DNA of 64,000 nt, taken from assembly GCF_013523165.1 (NCBI RefSeq), contig NZ_JAAMQI010000019.1, forward strand, positions 1 through 64,000, written 5' to 3'. Position 1 is the stretch's first letter, and each line of letters opens with the position of its first letter. Shown piece by piece: positions 1 to 9,304 of this stretch. This DNA is from Pseudomonas entomophila (GTDB lineage: Bacteria; Pseudomonadota; Gammaproteobacteria; Pseudomonadales; Pseudomonadaceae). The position numbers and the translations under genes are program-made. Below the pieces are notes generated by a model. That model ran no database searches. It saw only the letters and a list, made by a program, of their open reading frames with translations, and had not been told where the DNA came from.

Positions 1-184
1 TTCACCGCTTCCGGTCGAGACCGGAGCACTTCCCGCTTCGTCCTGATTCACGCAACCTGTTGATTAACAAGGCGTTTATCGTTCCGTCTGCGTTGGAAGT
101 GGTGCGCATTATAAGGGGATCTGAAAGTCCGTCAACCCTTTGTTTCAAATAAAGTTCAAATACTTACACACGGCCTGAAACCGC
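1..184. other. Intergenic region, no gene seen
   Basis: This lies downstream of gcdG, whose stop is at 185. No convincing reading frame was seen. A short dyad (TCCGGT at 10-15 and ACCGGA at 20-25, loop CGAG) could be part of a terminator or of an element belonging to a gene beyond the window edge. The stretch at about 145-175 is AT-rich. Confidence 0.4.
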
Positions 185-1405
185 TCAGATCACCCGGGCT
201 TCACGCAACGCGGCGATCTGCGCCTCATCCATCCCCAGCACGTCCTTCAATAGGCTTACCGTATGCTCCCCTAATAAAGGCGGCGCATGACGGTACTCCA
301 CGGGCGTCCCCGACAAGCGCAATGGGCTGGCCACCTGGGGCACACGACCCGCCAGTGGATGGGGCAGCTCGAACGCCAGGCCACGGGCGATCACCTGGGG
401 ATCCTGGAACGTTTGCGCGACATCGTTGACCGGCCCGCAAGGCACACCGACCGCCTCCAACGCGCTGACCCACTGCGCCGTCGTCTTGAACACGGTGGCC
501 TGTCGAATCAGCGGGACGAGCTCGGCCCGATGCGTCACGCGCGCTCGGTTGCTGGCAAAGCGTGGATCCTGCGCCCATTGCGGCTGCCCGGCCACTTCGG
601 CGAAGCGCTGGAACTGCGCATCGTTGCCCACCGTAAGGATGATGTCGCCATCGGCCGTGGGAAAGTCCTGGTAAGGCACGATGTTCGGGTGTGCATTGCC
701 CAGCCGCTTGGGCGCCACCCCCGTGGTCAGGTAGTTCATCGCCTGGTTGGCCAGGCAGGCGACCTGCACGTCCAGCAGGGCCATGTCGATGCGCTGACCG
801 ACGCCTGCCCGGTCGCGATGGGCAAGGGCCGCCAGGATCGCCACGCTGGCATAGAGCCCCGTGAGGATATCGGTCAACGCCACACCCACCTTGACCGGCC
901 CGGCGCCGGCTTCGGGTTCCGGCTTGCCGGTCAGGCTCATCAGCCCACCCAGCCCCTGGACCATGAAGTCATAGCCGGCGCGCCCGGCGTAGGGCCCTGT
1001 CTGGCCGAATCCCGTGATCGAGCAATACACCAGCCGCGGATTGAGCGCCGAGAGGCTGTCGTAATCCAGGCCATAGGCCGCCAGCCCACCCACCTTGAAG
1101 TTCTCGATGACGACATCCGAGACCGCTGCCAGCTCCCGGACCAGGCGCTGACCTTCAGGCTGAGTGAAATCGATGGTGACCGACTGCTTGTTACGGTTGG
1201 CCGCCAGGTAATAGGCCGCCTCGCTGGTATCGTGGCCGTTGCCATCCTTCAGGAAGGGTGGCCCCCAGGCCCGAGTGTCGTCGCCGCTGCCCGGCCGCTC
1301 GACCTTGATGACCTCGGCCCCCAGGTCGGCCAGGATCTGCCCCGACCACGGCCCGGCCAGCACACGCGACAGGTCCAGCACACGCAGATGCGACAGCGCT
1401 CCCAT
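185..1405 (-). CDS. gcdG: CaiB/BaiF family III CoA-transferase, probable succinyl-CoA:glutarate CoA-transferase
   Basis: A 406-residue family III CoA-transferase of normal length. The N-terminus (LSRVLAGPWSGQILADLGAE) and the later YDFMVQGLGGLMSLTG stretch are typical of the CaiB/BaiF fold. It starts 20 bp after the gcdH stop on the same strand, with an AAAGGGGCGAG ribosome-binding site, so the two are probably one operon. By context it would activate glutarate, from lysine via 5-aminovalerate, to glutaryl-CoA using a CoA donor such as succinyl-CoA, supplying GcdH. The family assignment is secure. The substrate is inferred from the neighbour gcdH and from the equivalent P. putida locus, as recalled. 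Cytoplasmic. Confidence 0.85.
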   Translation of the reverse strand: MGALSHLRVLDLSRVLAGPWSGQILADLGAEVIKVERPGSGDDTRAWGPPFLKDGNGHDTSEAAYYLAANRNKQSVTIDFTQPEGQRLVRELAAVSDVVIENFKVGGLAAYGLDYDSLSALNPRLVYCSITGFGQTGPYAGRAGYDFMVQGLGGLMSLTGKPEPEAGAGPVKVGVALTDILTGLYASVAILAALAHRDRAGVGQRIDMALLDVQVACLANQAMNYLTTGVAPKRLGNAHPNIVPYQDFPTADGDIILTVGNDAQFQRFAEVAGQPQWAQDPRFASNRARVTHRAELVPLIRQATVFKTTAQWVSALEAVGVPCGPVNDVAQTFQDPQVIARGLAFELPHPLAGRVPQVASPLRLSGTPVEYRHAPPLLGEHTVSLLKDVLGMDEAQIAALREARVI

Positions 1406-1425
1406 GGCTCGCCCCTTTCTCTCTA

Positions 1426-2607
1426 TTAATAGAACGCCTGGATACCGGTCTGTGCCCGGCCCAGAATGAGCGCATGGACGTCATGGGTCCCTTCGTAGGT
1501 GTTGACGACCTCGAGGTTGACCAGATGGCGTGCCACGCCGAACTCATCGGAGATCCCATTGCCGCCGAGCATGTCGCGGGCCAGGCGTGCGATCTCCAGG
1601 GCCTTGCCACAGGAATTGCGCTTGAGCAGGGACGTGATCTCCACGGCCGCGCTGCCTTCGTCCTTCATCCGCCCCAGGCGCAGGCAACCCTGCAGGCCCA
1701 GGGTGATCTCGGTCTGCATGTCCGCCAGCTTCTTCTGCACCAGCTGGTTGGCGGCCAGGGGTCGCCCGAACTGCTTCCGGTCGAGGGTGTATTGGCGCGC
1801 CGTGTGCCAGCAGGCCTCGGCCGCGCCCAGCGCCCCCCACGAGATGCCATAGCGCGCCGAGTTGAGGCAGGTAAAAGGCCCCTTCAAGCCACGCACCTCG
1901 GGGAAGAGGTTGTCTTCAGGCACGAAGACGTTGTCCATGACGATCTCGCCGGTGATCGAGGCGCGCAACCCGACCTTGCCATGAATGGCCGGCGCGCTGA
2001 GCCCTTCCCAGCCTTTCTCGAGCACGAACCCACGAATGTCGCCCTCATCGTCCTTGGCCCAGACCACGAACACGTCGGCGATCGGGCTGTTGGTGATCCA
2101 CATCTTGCTGCCCGACAGCCGATAGCCGCCCGGGACCCGCTTGGCACGTGTCAGCATGCCGGCCGGATCGGACCCATGATCAGGTTCGGTCAGCCCGAAA
2201 CAACCGATCCACTCGCCACTGGCCAGCTTCGGCAGATAGCGCTGTTTCTGCGATTCACTGCCGAACGCATGGATAGGCACCATGACCAGCGACGACTGCA
2301 CGCTCATCATCGAGCGATAACCCGAGTCGATCCGCTCCACCTCACGGGCGATCAAGCCATAGCAGACATAGTTCAGGCCGCTGCCGCCATATTGCTCGGG
2401 AATGGTCGCACCCAGCAGCCCGACCTCGCCCATTTCACGGAAGATCGCAGGGTCGGTGCGTTCATGCCGGAAGGCCTCGAGCACGCGCGGCGCCAGCTTG
2501 TCCTGGGCGAAGGCCTCCGCGCTGTCGCGCACCATGCGCTCTTCTTCAGTGAGTTGCTGGTCGAGCAACAGCGGGTCGCTCCAATGGAACTGCGCCTTCG
2601 TCGTCAT
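1426..2607 (-). CDS. gcdH: Glutaryl-CoA dehydrogenase
   Basis: A 393-residue acyl-CoA dehydrogenase that oxidises and decarboxylates glutaryl-CoA to crotonyl-CoA using FAD, in lysine, tryptophan and glutarate catabolism. The C-terminal [20 protein letters not shown] is nearly identical to the human GCDH segment carrying the catalytic glutamate. [16 protein letters not shown] is the substrate/FAD loop. ATG at 2607 is preferred because GAGG lies 9 nt upstream; an in-frame GTG two codons earlier (2613) is too close to that site. The gene is divergent from the LysR gene at 2764 and is followed by gcdG. Confidence 0.95.
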   Translation of the reverse strand: MTTKAQFHWSDPLLLDQQLTEEERMVRDSAEAFAQDKLAPRVLEAFRHERTDPAIFREMGEVGLLGATIPEQYGGSGLNYVCYGLIAREVERIDSGYRSMMSVQSSLVMVPIHAFGSESQKQRYLPKLASGEWIGCFGLTEPDHGSDPAGMLTRAKRVPGGYRLSGSKMWITNSPIADVFVVWAKDDEGDIRGFVLEKGWEGLSAPAIHGKVGLRASITGEIVMDNVFVPEDNLFPEVRGLKGPFTCLNSARYGISWGALGAAEACWHTARQYTLDRKQFGRPLAANQLVQKKLADMQTEITLGLQGCLRLGRMKDEGSAAVEITSLLKRNSCGKALEIARLARDMLGGNGISDEFGVARHLVNLEVVNTYEGTHDVHALILGRAQTGIQAFY

Positions 2608-2763
2608 GAACACCTACCTCGCGGTCATTCAAGGGAATCTGTGTTCAGCCTAGGCATGGCCTGCTCCAAGGGCAAACGAGGATTGCGCACGCAGCTGTGC
2701 AATGACCTCACTCCATATAGACGGTCAGACGAGGCTTCCAGGCCTGCGAAGTGAGATTTTCGT

Positions 2764-3672
2764 ATGCGACGCAAGATTCCGAGCACCACCGCCTTGATCT
2801 GCTTCGAAGCGGCTGCGCGCCACCAGAGCTTCACCCGCGCCGCCGAAGAGCTGGCCCTGACCCAAGGCGCCGTGTGCCGCCAGATCGGCGGCCTGGAAGC
2901 CTTCCTCAACGTCGAACTGTTCTACCGCACCCACCGTGGTGTGCGGCTGACCGAGGCAGGCCTGTCCTATAGCCGCCGGATCGCCACGCAGCTGGATGCG
3001 GTGGAACGAGACACCCTGTCGGTCATGCGCCAGCAGGGGGCCAATGTCATCGAACTGGCCGTGGTGCCGACCTTCGGCACGCAATGGCTGCTCCCCCGGC
3101 TGAAGGACTTCCAGCAACGGTTCCCCGAGGTGACCGTCAACCTGACCAACCGCACACGGCCTTTTCTGTTCGCCGACACGACGTTCGACGCTGCCATCTA
3201 TTTCGGCGAAGGTGAATGGCCCGGTACCCAGGTCGATCGGTTGATGGGCGAGAGCCCGGTCCCGGTGTGCTGCCCGTCGCTGCTCGAGGGTCATCACACG
3301 CTTGGCGCACGCCAGATCGGCGAGCTGCCGCTGCTGCAGCAGACCACGCGCCCCTATGCCTGGCGACAGTGGTTCGACAGCCAGCAGGTGAGCGTGGCAC
3401 TGGACATGACAGGGCCGCGCTATGAGCTATTCTCGATGCTGGCCCAGGCGGCCATGCATGCCATGGGGATCGCGCTGATCCCGCCTTTCCTGATCCAGCG
3501 CGAGCTCGAGGAGGGCCGGTTGGTGATCGCCAACCCGCATGCCCTGACCAGTAGCAAGGCGTATTACCTGGTCGTGCCCGAGCGCAAGACCGAGTCGGCG
3601 TCCCTGCGCGCGTTTCAGGCCTGGCTGATCGAGCAGGCACAACGCTATGCCGCGCACGAAAAGCACCAGTAA
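2764..3672 (+). CDS. gcdR: LysR-family transcriptional regulator of glutarate catabolism
   Basis: A 302-residue LysR-type regulator. An N-terminal winged helix-turn-helix spans about residues 5-65 (TALICFEAAARHQSFTRAAE), followed by a periplasmic-binding-like effector domain that begins near VIELAVVPTFGTQWLLPRL, a GcvA-like signature. It is transcribed away from gcdH-gcdG across a 156-bp shared promoter region (2608-2763), the classic arrangement for a LysR activator of the divergent operon. Glutarate or glutaryl-CoA as effector is an inference from context. Confidence 0.85.
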   Translation: MRRKIPSTTALICFEAAARHQSFTRAAEELALTQGAVCRQIGGLEAFLNVELFYRTHRGVRLTEAGLSYSRRIATQLDAVERDTLSVMRQQGANVIELAVVPTFGTQWLLPRLKDFQQRFPEVTVNLTNRTRPFLFADTTFDAAIYFGEGEWPGTQVDRLMGESPVPVCCPSLLEGHHTLGARQIGELPLLQQTTRPYAWRQWFDSQQVSVALDMTGPRYELFSMLAQAAMHAMGIALIPPFLIQRELEEGRLVIANPHALTSSKAYYLVVPERKTESASLRAFQAWLIEQAQRYAAHEKHQ

Positions 3673-3918
3673 ACAATTTTAAACACTCTTGGAAAGGCCT
3701 CGATTCGCTTTTGAGATACGTCATCACTCGTCATACAACTGCATAAAGTCCCCGTTTCCCTAGTGCTTTCGGTCATTTGCGACGCCCACGTTTGCAATCG
3801 CGCACCGGCCCTCGTACTTGCGTTTTTTTCTTTTACTCTGCGTAACGCCCGGCCTGTCCGGGCGGCCAAGTCGTGACTGCGATACACAACTACAAAGGCT
3901 CAGCGCAGGAGAGAGGAC

Positions 3919-5040
3919 GTGCACATTGGTGTTCCGTTGGAGACGCAAGCAGGCGAAGCGCGGGTTGCCGCCACGCCGGAAACCATCAAGAAGCTGGTCG
4001 CTCAGGGCCATCGGATCACTGTCCAGCGTGGTGCCGGCCTCAGGGCCAGCGTGCCGGACGGCGCCTATGAAGCTGCTGGGGCCACATTGGGCAGCGCTGC
4101 CGACGCCCTGGGCGCCGAGCTGATCCTCAAGGTGGCCGCCCCGGACGCTCAGGAGTTGCAGCAGATCAAGCCCGGTGCCGTGCTGGTCGGGATGCTCAAC
4201 CCGTTCGACGCCGCGCGGATCGCCCAATTCGCCGCCCATGGCATCACCGCTTTCGCCCTGGAGGCCGCGCCCAGGACCTCCCGTGCGCAAAGCCTCGATG
4301 TGCTGTCCTCCCAGGCCAACATCGCCGGCTACAAGGCCGTCCTGCTGGCCGCCTCGCACTACGCACGCTTCATGCCCATGCTGATGACGGCAGCGGGCAC
4401 CGTGAAAGCGGCGCGCGTGCTGATCCTGGGGGCGGGTGTGGCCGGGTTGCAGGCGATCGCCACGGCCAAGCGCCTGGGGGCGGTGATCGAGGCCTCGGAC
4501 GTGCGTCCGGCGGTCAAGGAGCAGATCGAATCGCTGGGCGCCAAATTCATCGACGTCCCTTACGAGACCGACGAAGAGCGCGCCTGCGCCGAGGGTGTCG
4601 GTGGGTACGCGCGGCCCATGCCCGCCAGCTGGATGCAGCGTCAGGCCCTGGCCGTGCACGAGCGCGCCAAGCAGGCCGACATCGTCATCACCACGGCGCT
4701 GATCCCTGGCCGCAAGGCACCGACGCTGCTCAGCGCCGAGACGGTCGCGCAGATGAAGCCAGGCTCGGTGATCGTCGACCTGGCTGCGGCCCAAGGCGGC
4801 AACTGCCCACTGACCGTGGCTGACCAGGTGGTGGTCGAGCAGGGCGTGATCATCGTCGGGCCGACCAACCTGCCTGCCCAGCTCGCGGCCGATGCGTCGG
4901 CCTTGTACGCCCGCAACCTGCTGGATTTCCTCAAGCTGGTGTGCACCGCGGACGCCACGCTTTCGATCGACCTTGAAGACGACATCGTCGCCGCCTGCCT
5001 GATGTGCCGCGACGGCCACGTCAGCCGTGCGGCCGCCTGA
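3919..5040 (+). CDS. pntAA: NAD(P) transhydrogenase subunit alpha, part 1 (domain I)
   Basis: A 373-residue soluble NAD(H)-binding subunit of the proton-translocating (Re/Si-specific) transhydrogenase, which moves hydride between NADH and NADP+ at the cost of the proton gradient. The nucleotide-binding fold is visible as VLILGAGVAGLQAIATAKRL, followed by an acidic strand end (EASDVRP). GTG start at 3919 behind AGGAGAGAGGAC. The alpha subunit is split into two genes here, unlike the fused E. coli PntA; the membrane part is the next gene, 12 bp away. The 246-bp upstream gap should hold the operon promoter. Confidence 0.95.
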   Translation: MHIGVPLETQAGEARVAATPETIKKLVAQGHRITVQRGAGLRASVPDGAYEAAGATLGSAADALGAELILKVAAPDAQELQQIKPGAVLVGMLNPFDAARIAQFAAHGITAFALEAAPRTSRAQSLDVLSSQANIAGYKAVLLAASHYARFMPMLMTAAGTVKAARVLILGAGVAGLQAIATAKRLGAVIEASDVRPAVKEQIESLGAKFIDVPYETDEERACAEGVGGYARPMPASWMQRQALAVHERAKQADIVITTALIPGRKAPTLLSAETVAQMKPGSVIVDLAAAQGGNCPLTVADQVVVEQGVIIVGPTNLPAQLAADASALYARNLLDFLKLVCTADATLSIDLEDDIVAACLMCRDGHVSRAAA

Positions 5041-5052
5041 GGAGCCAGAACC

Positions 5053-5373
5053 ATGCAAGACATGCTGATTTCAGACGGGTTGTACAACCTGATCATCTTC
5101 GTGCTGGCGATCTACGTGGGCTACCACGTGGTGTGGAACGTCACGCCCGCCCTGCACACCCCCTTGATGGCCGTGACCAACGCCATCTCGGCCATCGTGA
5201 TCGTCGGCGCCATGCTGGCGGCGGCCCTCACGGTGACGCCGGCCGGCAAGGTGATGGGCACGCTGGCCGTGGCCCTGGCCGCGGTCAACGTGTTCGGCGG
5301 CTTCCTGGTGACGCGCCGCATGCTGGAGATGTTCAAGAAGAAAGCCAAGACCGAGGAGCGCAAGCAACCATGA
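5053..5373 (+). CDS. pntAB: NAD(P) transhydrogenase subunit alpha, part 2 (membrane segment)
   Basis: A 106-residue membrane protein with three to four hydrophobic helices (for example LYNLIIFVLAIYVGYHVVW) and a short basic tail (MFKKKAKTEERK). It is the membrane part of the split alpha subunit and with PntB forms the proton channel. Its TGA overlaps the ATG of pntB (ATGA at 5370-5373), which implies translational coupling. Confidence 0.93.
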   Translation: MQDMLISDGLYNLIIFVLAIYVGYHVVWNVTPALHTPLMAVTNAISAIVIVGAMLAAALTVTPAGKVMGTLAVALAAVNVFGGFLVTRRMLEMFKKKAKTEERKQP

Positions 5374-6806
5374 GCATGAACCTGGTCACACTGCTCTACC
5401 TGGTCGCCTCGATCTGCTTCATCCAGGCGCTCAAGGGCCTGTCGCACCCGACCACGTCGCGGCGCGGCAACCTGTTCGGCATGGTCGGCATGGCCCTGGC
5501 CATCCTCACCACGGTCGGGCTGGTCTACAAGCTCGGCGCACAGATGAGTTCGGTAGGCATCGGCTACGTGGTCCTGGGCCTGCTGGTGGGCGGCACGGCT
5601 GGCTCGATCATGGCCAAACGCGTGGAAATGACCAAGATGCCCGAACTGGTCGCCTTCATGCACAGCATGATCGGCCTGGCGGCAGTGTTCATCGCCATCG
5701 CCGCAGTGCTCGAACCCCAGTCGCTGGGGATCGTCGCAGGCATCGCGGACCCGATCCCCACCGGCAACCGCCTCGAACTGTTCCTGGGGGCGGCCATTGG
5801 CGCCATCACCTTCTCCGGCTCGGTGATCGCCTTCGGCAAGCTCTCGGGCAAATACCGTTTCCGCCTGTTCCAGGGTGCGCCGGTGCAGTTCGTCGGCCAG
5901 CACAAACTCAACCTGATCCTGGGCCTGATCACCGTGGCCCTGGGCCTGCTGTTCACCTTCACCGGTCATTACAGCGCGTTCACGCTGATGCTGGTCCTGG
6001 CGTTCGTGATGGGTGTGCTGATCATCATCCCGATCGGCGGCGCCGACATGCCGGTCGTGGTGTCGATGCTCAACAGCTACTCGGGCTGGGCCGCGGCAGG
6101 GATCGGCTTCTCGCTGAACAACTCCATGCTGATCATCGCCGGCTCGCTGGTGGGCTCCAGCGGGGCGATCCTGTCCTACATCATGTGCAAGGCCATGAAC
6201 CGCTCGTTCTTCAACGTCATCCTCGGGGGCTTTGGCGGCGACGTCGAGAGTGGAGGGGCGACCGGCGCCCAGGAACAGCGCCCGACCCGCTCCGGCTCGG
6301 CCGACGACGCCACCTTCCTGCTCAGCAATGCCGACAGCGTCATCATCGTGCCCGGTTACGGCCTGGCCGTGGCGCGGGCCCAGCATGCCTTGAAGGAGCT
6401 GACCGAAAAGCTGACCCACCAGGGGGTCACGGTCAAGTACGCGATCCACCCGGTGGCCGGGCGCATGCCGGGGCACATGAACGTCCTGCTGGCCGAGGCC
6501 GAAGTGCCTTACGACCAGGTGTTCGAGATGGAGGACATCAACGCCGAGTTCGGCCAGGCCGACGTGGTCCTGGTGCTGGGGGCCAACGACGTGGTCAACC
6601 CGGCGGCGAAGAACGATCCCAAGTCGCCGATCGCCGGCATGCCGATCCTCGAGGCGTACAAGGCCAAGACCATCATCGTCAACAAGCGCTCGATGGCCAG
6701 CGGCTATGCCGGCCTGGACAACGAACTGTTCTACCTGGACAAGACCATGATGGTGTTCGGCGACGCCAAGAAGGTGCTGGAGGACATGGTCAAGGCCGTG
6801 GAGTGA
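5370..6806 (+). CDS. pntB: NAD(P) transhydrogenase subunit beta
   Basis: A 478-residue protein. About 270 residues of membrane helices come first, then the NADP(H)-binding domain III with VIIVPGYGLAVARAQHALKE (NADP fingerprint) and VVLVLGANDVVNPAAK. ATG at 5370 overlaps the pntAB stop by 4 nt. It completes the inner-membrane pump; in a lysine/glutarate-using pseudomonad it would help balance NADH and NADPH. No frameshift or missing key residue was seen. Confidence 0.95.
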   Translation: MSMNLVTLLYLVASICFIQALKGLSHPTTSRRGNLFGMVGMALAILTTVGLVYKLGAQMSSVGIGYVVLGLLVGGTAGSIMAKRVEMTKMPELVAFMHSMIGLAAVFIAIAAVLEPQSLGIVAGIADPIPTGNRLELFLGAAIGAITFSGSVIAFGKLSGKYRFRLFQGAPVQFVGQHKLNLILGLITVALGLLFTFTGHYSAFTLMLVLAFVMGVLIIIPIGGADMPVVVSMLNSYSGWAAAGIGFSLNNSMLIIAGSLVGSSGAILSYIMCKAMNRSFFNVILGGFGGDVESGGATGAQEQRPTRSGSADDATFLLSNADSVIIVPGYGLAVARAQHALKELTEKLTHQGVTVKYAIHPVAGRMPGHMNVLLAEAEVPYDQVFEMEDINAEFGQADVVLVLGANDVVNPAAKNDPKSPIAGMPILEAYKAKTIIVNKRSMASGYAGLDNELFYLDKTMMVFGDAKKVLEDMVKAVE

Positions 6807-6963
6807 ACCCAGGCGAACGCCGCGCTCGCTGCACCGCCGTGTGCCCGGACTTGTCCAGGCATGCGGGGGCGCACGGGGTGCGGCATTCGACCTTGGTCGC
6901 GGGACGGGGCAGGGCGAAATCACTAGACTGCGCATCTAGCTTGAGCAGCCCGAGATAACCACC

Positions 6964-8457
6964 ATGTACCGTGATCGTATCCGCTTGCCCTCCCTGCATG
7001 ACAAAGTCATGAGCGCGGCCGACGCCGCCAGCCTGATCCAGAACGGCATGACCGTCGGCATGAGCGGCTTCACCCGCGCTGGCGAAGCCAAGGCCGTGCC
7101 GCGCGCCCTGGCCGAACGGGCGCGTCAGTCGCCGTTGAAGATCAGCCTGATGACCGGCGCCAGCCTGGGCAACGACCTGGACAAGCAGCTGACCGAGGCC
7201 GGTGTCCTGGCCCGGCGCATGCCGTTCCAGGTGGACAGCACGCTGCGCAGGGCCATCAACAACGGCCAGGTGATGTTCATCGACCAGCATCTGTCCGAGA
7301 CGGTGGAGCAACTGCGCAACCAGCAGCTCACCCTGCCGGACATCGCAGTCATCGAAGCCGTGGCGATCACCGAGCACGGGCACATCGTGCCGACCACCTC
7401 GGTGGGCAACTCGGCCAGCTTCGCCATCTTCGCCAAGCAGGTCATCGTCGAGATCAACCTGTCGCACAACGCCAACCTCGAAGGCTTGCACGACATCTAT
7501 ATCCCGACCTACCGGCCGACCCGCACGCCGATCCCGCTGGTGAAAGTCGACGACCGCATCGGCAGCACCGCGATCGCCATCGATCCGGCCAAGATCGCCG
7601 GCATCGTCATCAGCGAACAGCCCGACTCGCCGTCGACGGTCCTGCCCCCGGACAGCGACACCCAGGCCATCGCCGATCACCTGATCGACTTCTTCAAGCG
7701 TGAAGTGCAGGGCGGTCGCATGACCAATCGCCTCGGCCCGCTGCAGGCCGGCATCGGCAGCATCGCCAATGCGGTGATGTGTGGCCTGATCGAGTCGCCG
7801 TTCGAAGACCTGACCATGTACTCCGAAGTGTTGCAGGACTCCACCTTCGACCTGATCGATGCCGGCAAGCTGAGCTTCGCCTCGGGCAGCTCGATCACCC
7901 TGTCCGAACGACGCAACGCCGATGTCTTCGGCAACCTCGAGCGCTACAAGGACAAGCTGGTGCTGCGCCCGCAGGAAATCTCCAACCACCCGGAGGTGGT
8001 GCGTCGGCTTGGCATCATCGGTATCAACACGGCGCTGGAGTTCGACCTGTACGGCAACGTCAACTCCACCCACGTCTGCGGCACGCGGATGATGAACGGC
8101 ATCGGCGGCTCGGGCGACTTCGCCCGCAACGCCCACCTGGCGATCTTCGTCACCAAGTCGATCGCCAAAGGCGGCGCGATTTCCAGCGTGGTGCCAATGG
8201 TCAGCCACGTGGACCACACCGAGCACGATGTCGACATCCTGGTCACCGAACAGGGCCTGGCCGATCTGCGTGGGCTGGCGCCTCGGGAGCGGGCGCGGGC
8301 GATCATCGACAACTGTGTGCACCCCGACTACCGTGCGGCGCTGAACGACTACTTCGAGCGCGCCTGTGCACGCGGTGGGCATACACCTCACCTGCTGCGC
8401 GAAGCGCTGGCCTGGCACGACAACCTGGAAATCACAGGACGAATGCTGGCCGTGTGA
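6964..8457 (+). CDS. Acetyl-CoA hydrolase/transferase family protein, probable succinyl-CoA:acetate CoA-transferase
   Basis: A 497-residue class I CoA-transferase of the Cat1/AarC/ScpC type, expected to exchange CoA between succinyl-CoA (or propionyl-CoA) and acetate or succinate. The active-site glutamate is predicted in MYSEVLQDSTFDLIDAGK, and MNGIGGSGDFARNAHLAIF is the glycine-rich oxyanion region. The ATG at 6964 is a single-gene start behind a 157-bp gap after pntB. It is followed by a 10-bp stem with a 22-nt loop (8467-8508). The family is certain; the physiological acceptor cannot be told from sequence. Confidence 0.85.
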   Translation: MYRDRIRLPSLHDKVMSAADAASLIQNGMTVGMSGFTRAGEAKAVPRALAERARQSPLKISLMTGASLGNDLDKQLTEAGVLARRMPFQVDSTLRRAINNGQVMFIDQHLSETVEQLRNQQLTLPDIAVIEAVAITEHGHIVPTTSVGNSASFAIFAKQVIVEINLSHNANLEGLHDIYIPTYRPTRTPIPLVKVDDRIGSTAIAIDPAKIAGIVISEQPDSPSTVLPPDSDTQAIADHLIDFFKREVQGGRMTNRLGPLQAGIGSIANAVMCGLIESPFEDLTMYSEVLQDSTFDLIDAGKLSFASGSSITLSERRNADVFGNLERYKDKLVLRPQEISNHPEVVRRLGIIGINTALEFDLYGNVNSTHVCGTRMMNGIGGSGDFARNAHLAIFVTKSIAKGGAISSVVPMVSHVDHTEHDVDILVTEQGLADLRGLAPRERARAIIDNCVHPDYRAALNDYFERACARGGHTPHLLREALAWHDNLEITGRMLAV

Positions 8458-8466
8458 GGGGTATCG

Positions 8467-8508
8467 AAGCCTGACCAGCCGTCATGCGACGACGAGAGGG
8501 TCAGGCTT
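8467..8508 (+). terminator. Stem-loop after CoA-transferase gene
   Basis: AAGCCTGACC (8467-8476) pairs perfectly with GGTCAGGCTT (8499-8508) across a 22-nt loop. It starts 10 bp after the stop codon. The T-tract is poor (TTTA), so termination efficiency is uncertain. Confidence 0.5.
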
Positions 8509-8536
8509 TACCAGGATCAGGTCACCTTGTTTCTAC

Positions 8537-8741
8537 ACAGTTCACGGTCGCCCTCACTGTTCTGGCAAGAACTGTTCTACTGTTATGCTGATTCTGTGGT
8601 TTTCCGTCCCCTTCCAGACCTTTTCTGCCAAAAAAGCACTGTTATGGTGCGGACCAGTACAGTTGTGCGAATTATCAGTGCAACAGTCGCTTTCAACAGT
8701 TAACTGAGGCACTGCAATACTGCTGAACTGTATCTACTGTA
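8537..8741. promoter_or_regulatory. Cluster of ten ACTGT/ACAGT repeats upstream of the DUF1127 gene
   Basis: The pentamer ACTGT or its complement ACAGT occurs at 8537, 8556, 8571, 8579, 8638, 8659, 8683, 8696, 8727 and 8736. Many copies extend to ACTGTTC, ACTGTTA or ACTGTA. CAGTTAACTG at 8697-8706 is a perfect 10-bp palindrome. The region is more AT-rich than its surroundings and contains no gene. Multiple binding sites for one regulator are the simplest reading; the regulator is unknown and none is encoded next door. Confidence 0.6.
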
Positions 8742-8819
8742 GTGGACGGCAGAGGAGGATCATTGGCATCAGTTGAAATCACTTACTCGATGCCGCCACA
8801 AGCGGAAGGATGACTCATC

Positions 8820-9035
8820 ATGGAACGTACCCTCAGTTCCGGCCTGGTTTTCGAAACCAACACTCAAGAATCCAAAGCGTCGCTGCCCCTGCGCGTCGCC
8901 TCCAACCTGCTGCTGTGGCAGCGTCGCGTTTCCAGCCGCCGTCAATTGGCTCGACTGGACGCCCGCCTGCTGGCCGATGCCGGTATCAGCGAAGCCCAGC
9001 GCCAGCAAGAGCTGAGCAAGCCGTTCTGGCGCTAA
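8820..9035 (+). CDS. DUF1127 domain-containing small protein
   Basis: A 71-residue protein whose C-terminal half (LLLWQRRVSSRRQLARLDARLLADAGISEAQRQQE) is a DUF1127 domain, an arginine-rich helix pair seen in many small proteobacterial proteins. Some alphaproteobacterial relatives are linked to phosphate/carbon metabolism and RNA turnover; the function here is unknown. The ATG follows GGAAGGA by about 8 nt. It sits alone between the repeat cluster at 8537-8741 and a strong terminator at 9069, so it is a monocistron probably under unusual control. Confidence 0.85.
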   Translation: MERTLSSGLVFETNTQESKASLPLRVASNLLLWQRRVSSRRQLARLDARLLADAGISEAQRQQELSKPFWR

Positions 9036-9068
9036 GCAGGTCGCTGACTCGATCAGCGCCTTTCAAGA

Positions 9069-9101
9069 AACCCGTCGTGGACACCACGACGGGTTTTTTT
9101 T
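9069..9101 (+). terminator. Rho-independent terminator of the DUF1127 gene
   Basis: AACCCGTCGTGG (9069-9080) pairs with CCACGACGGGTT (9084-9095) across an ACA loop and runs into eight T residues. This is a textbook intrinsic terminator 34 bp after the stop. Confidence 0.9.
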
Positions 9102-9304
9102 GGTCTGCAAGAAAACGGTGGGAACAAGGGACCATAACAGTTTCTTAAAACTGATTTTTGTCTGGTACAGTTGCCGACACTACGCCTGACTATCGGTCCA
9201 ACTCCCGTGATAGTCTTGCTCTACTTTGGCTACCGGAATGACGGCGATTGTCCTACAGTCCGCTCTAGACCTTCATCATCCGTTTTCTCTTTAGGAGTTG
9301 TTCC

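Noticed and set aside
287..1429. Long open frame opposite gcdG (about 380 codons)
   Set aside because: It is antisense to a clear CoA-transferase and has the skewed His/Arg/Gln-rich composition of high-GC shadow frames; no family resemblance.
3760..5058. Long open frame opposite pntAA
   Set aside because: Antisense to a well-supported transhydrogenase subunit, with shadow-type composition.
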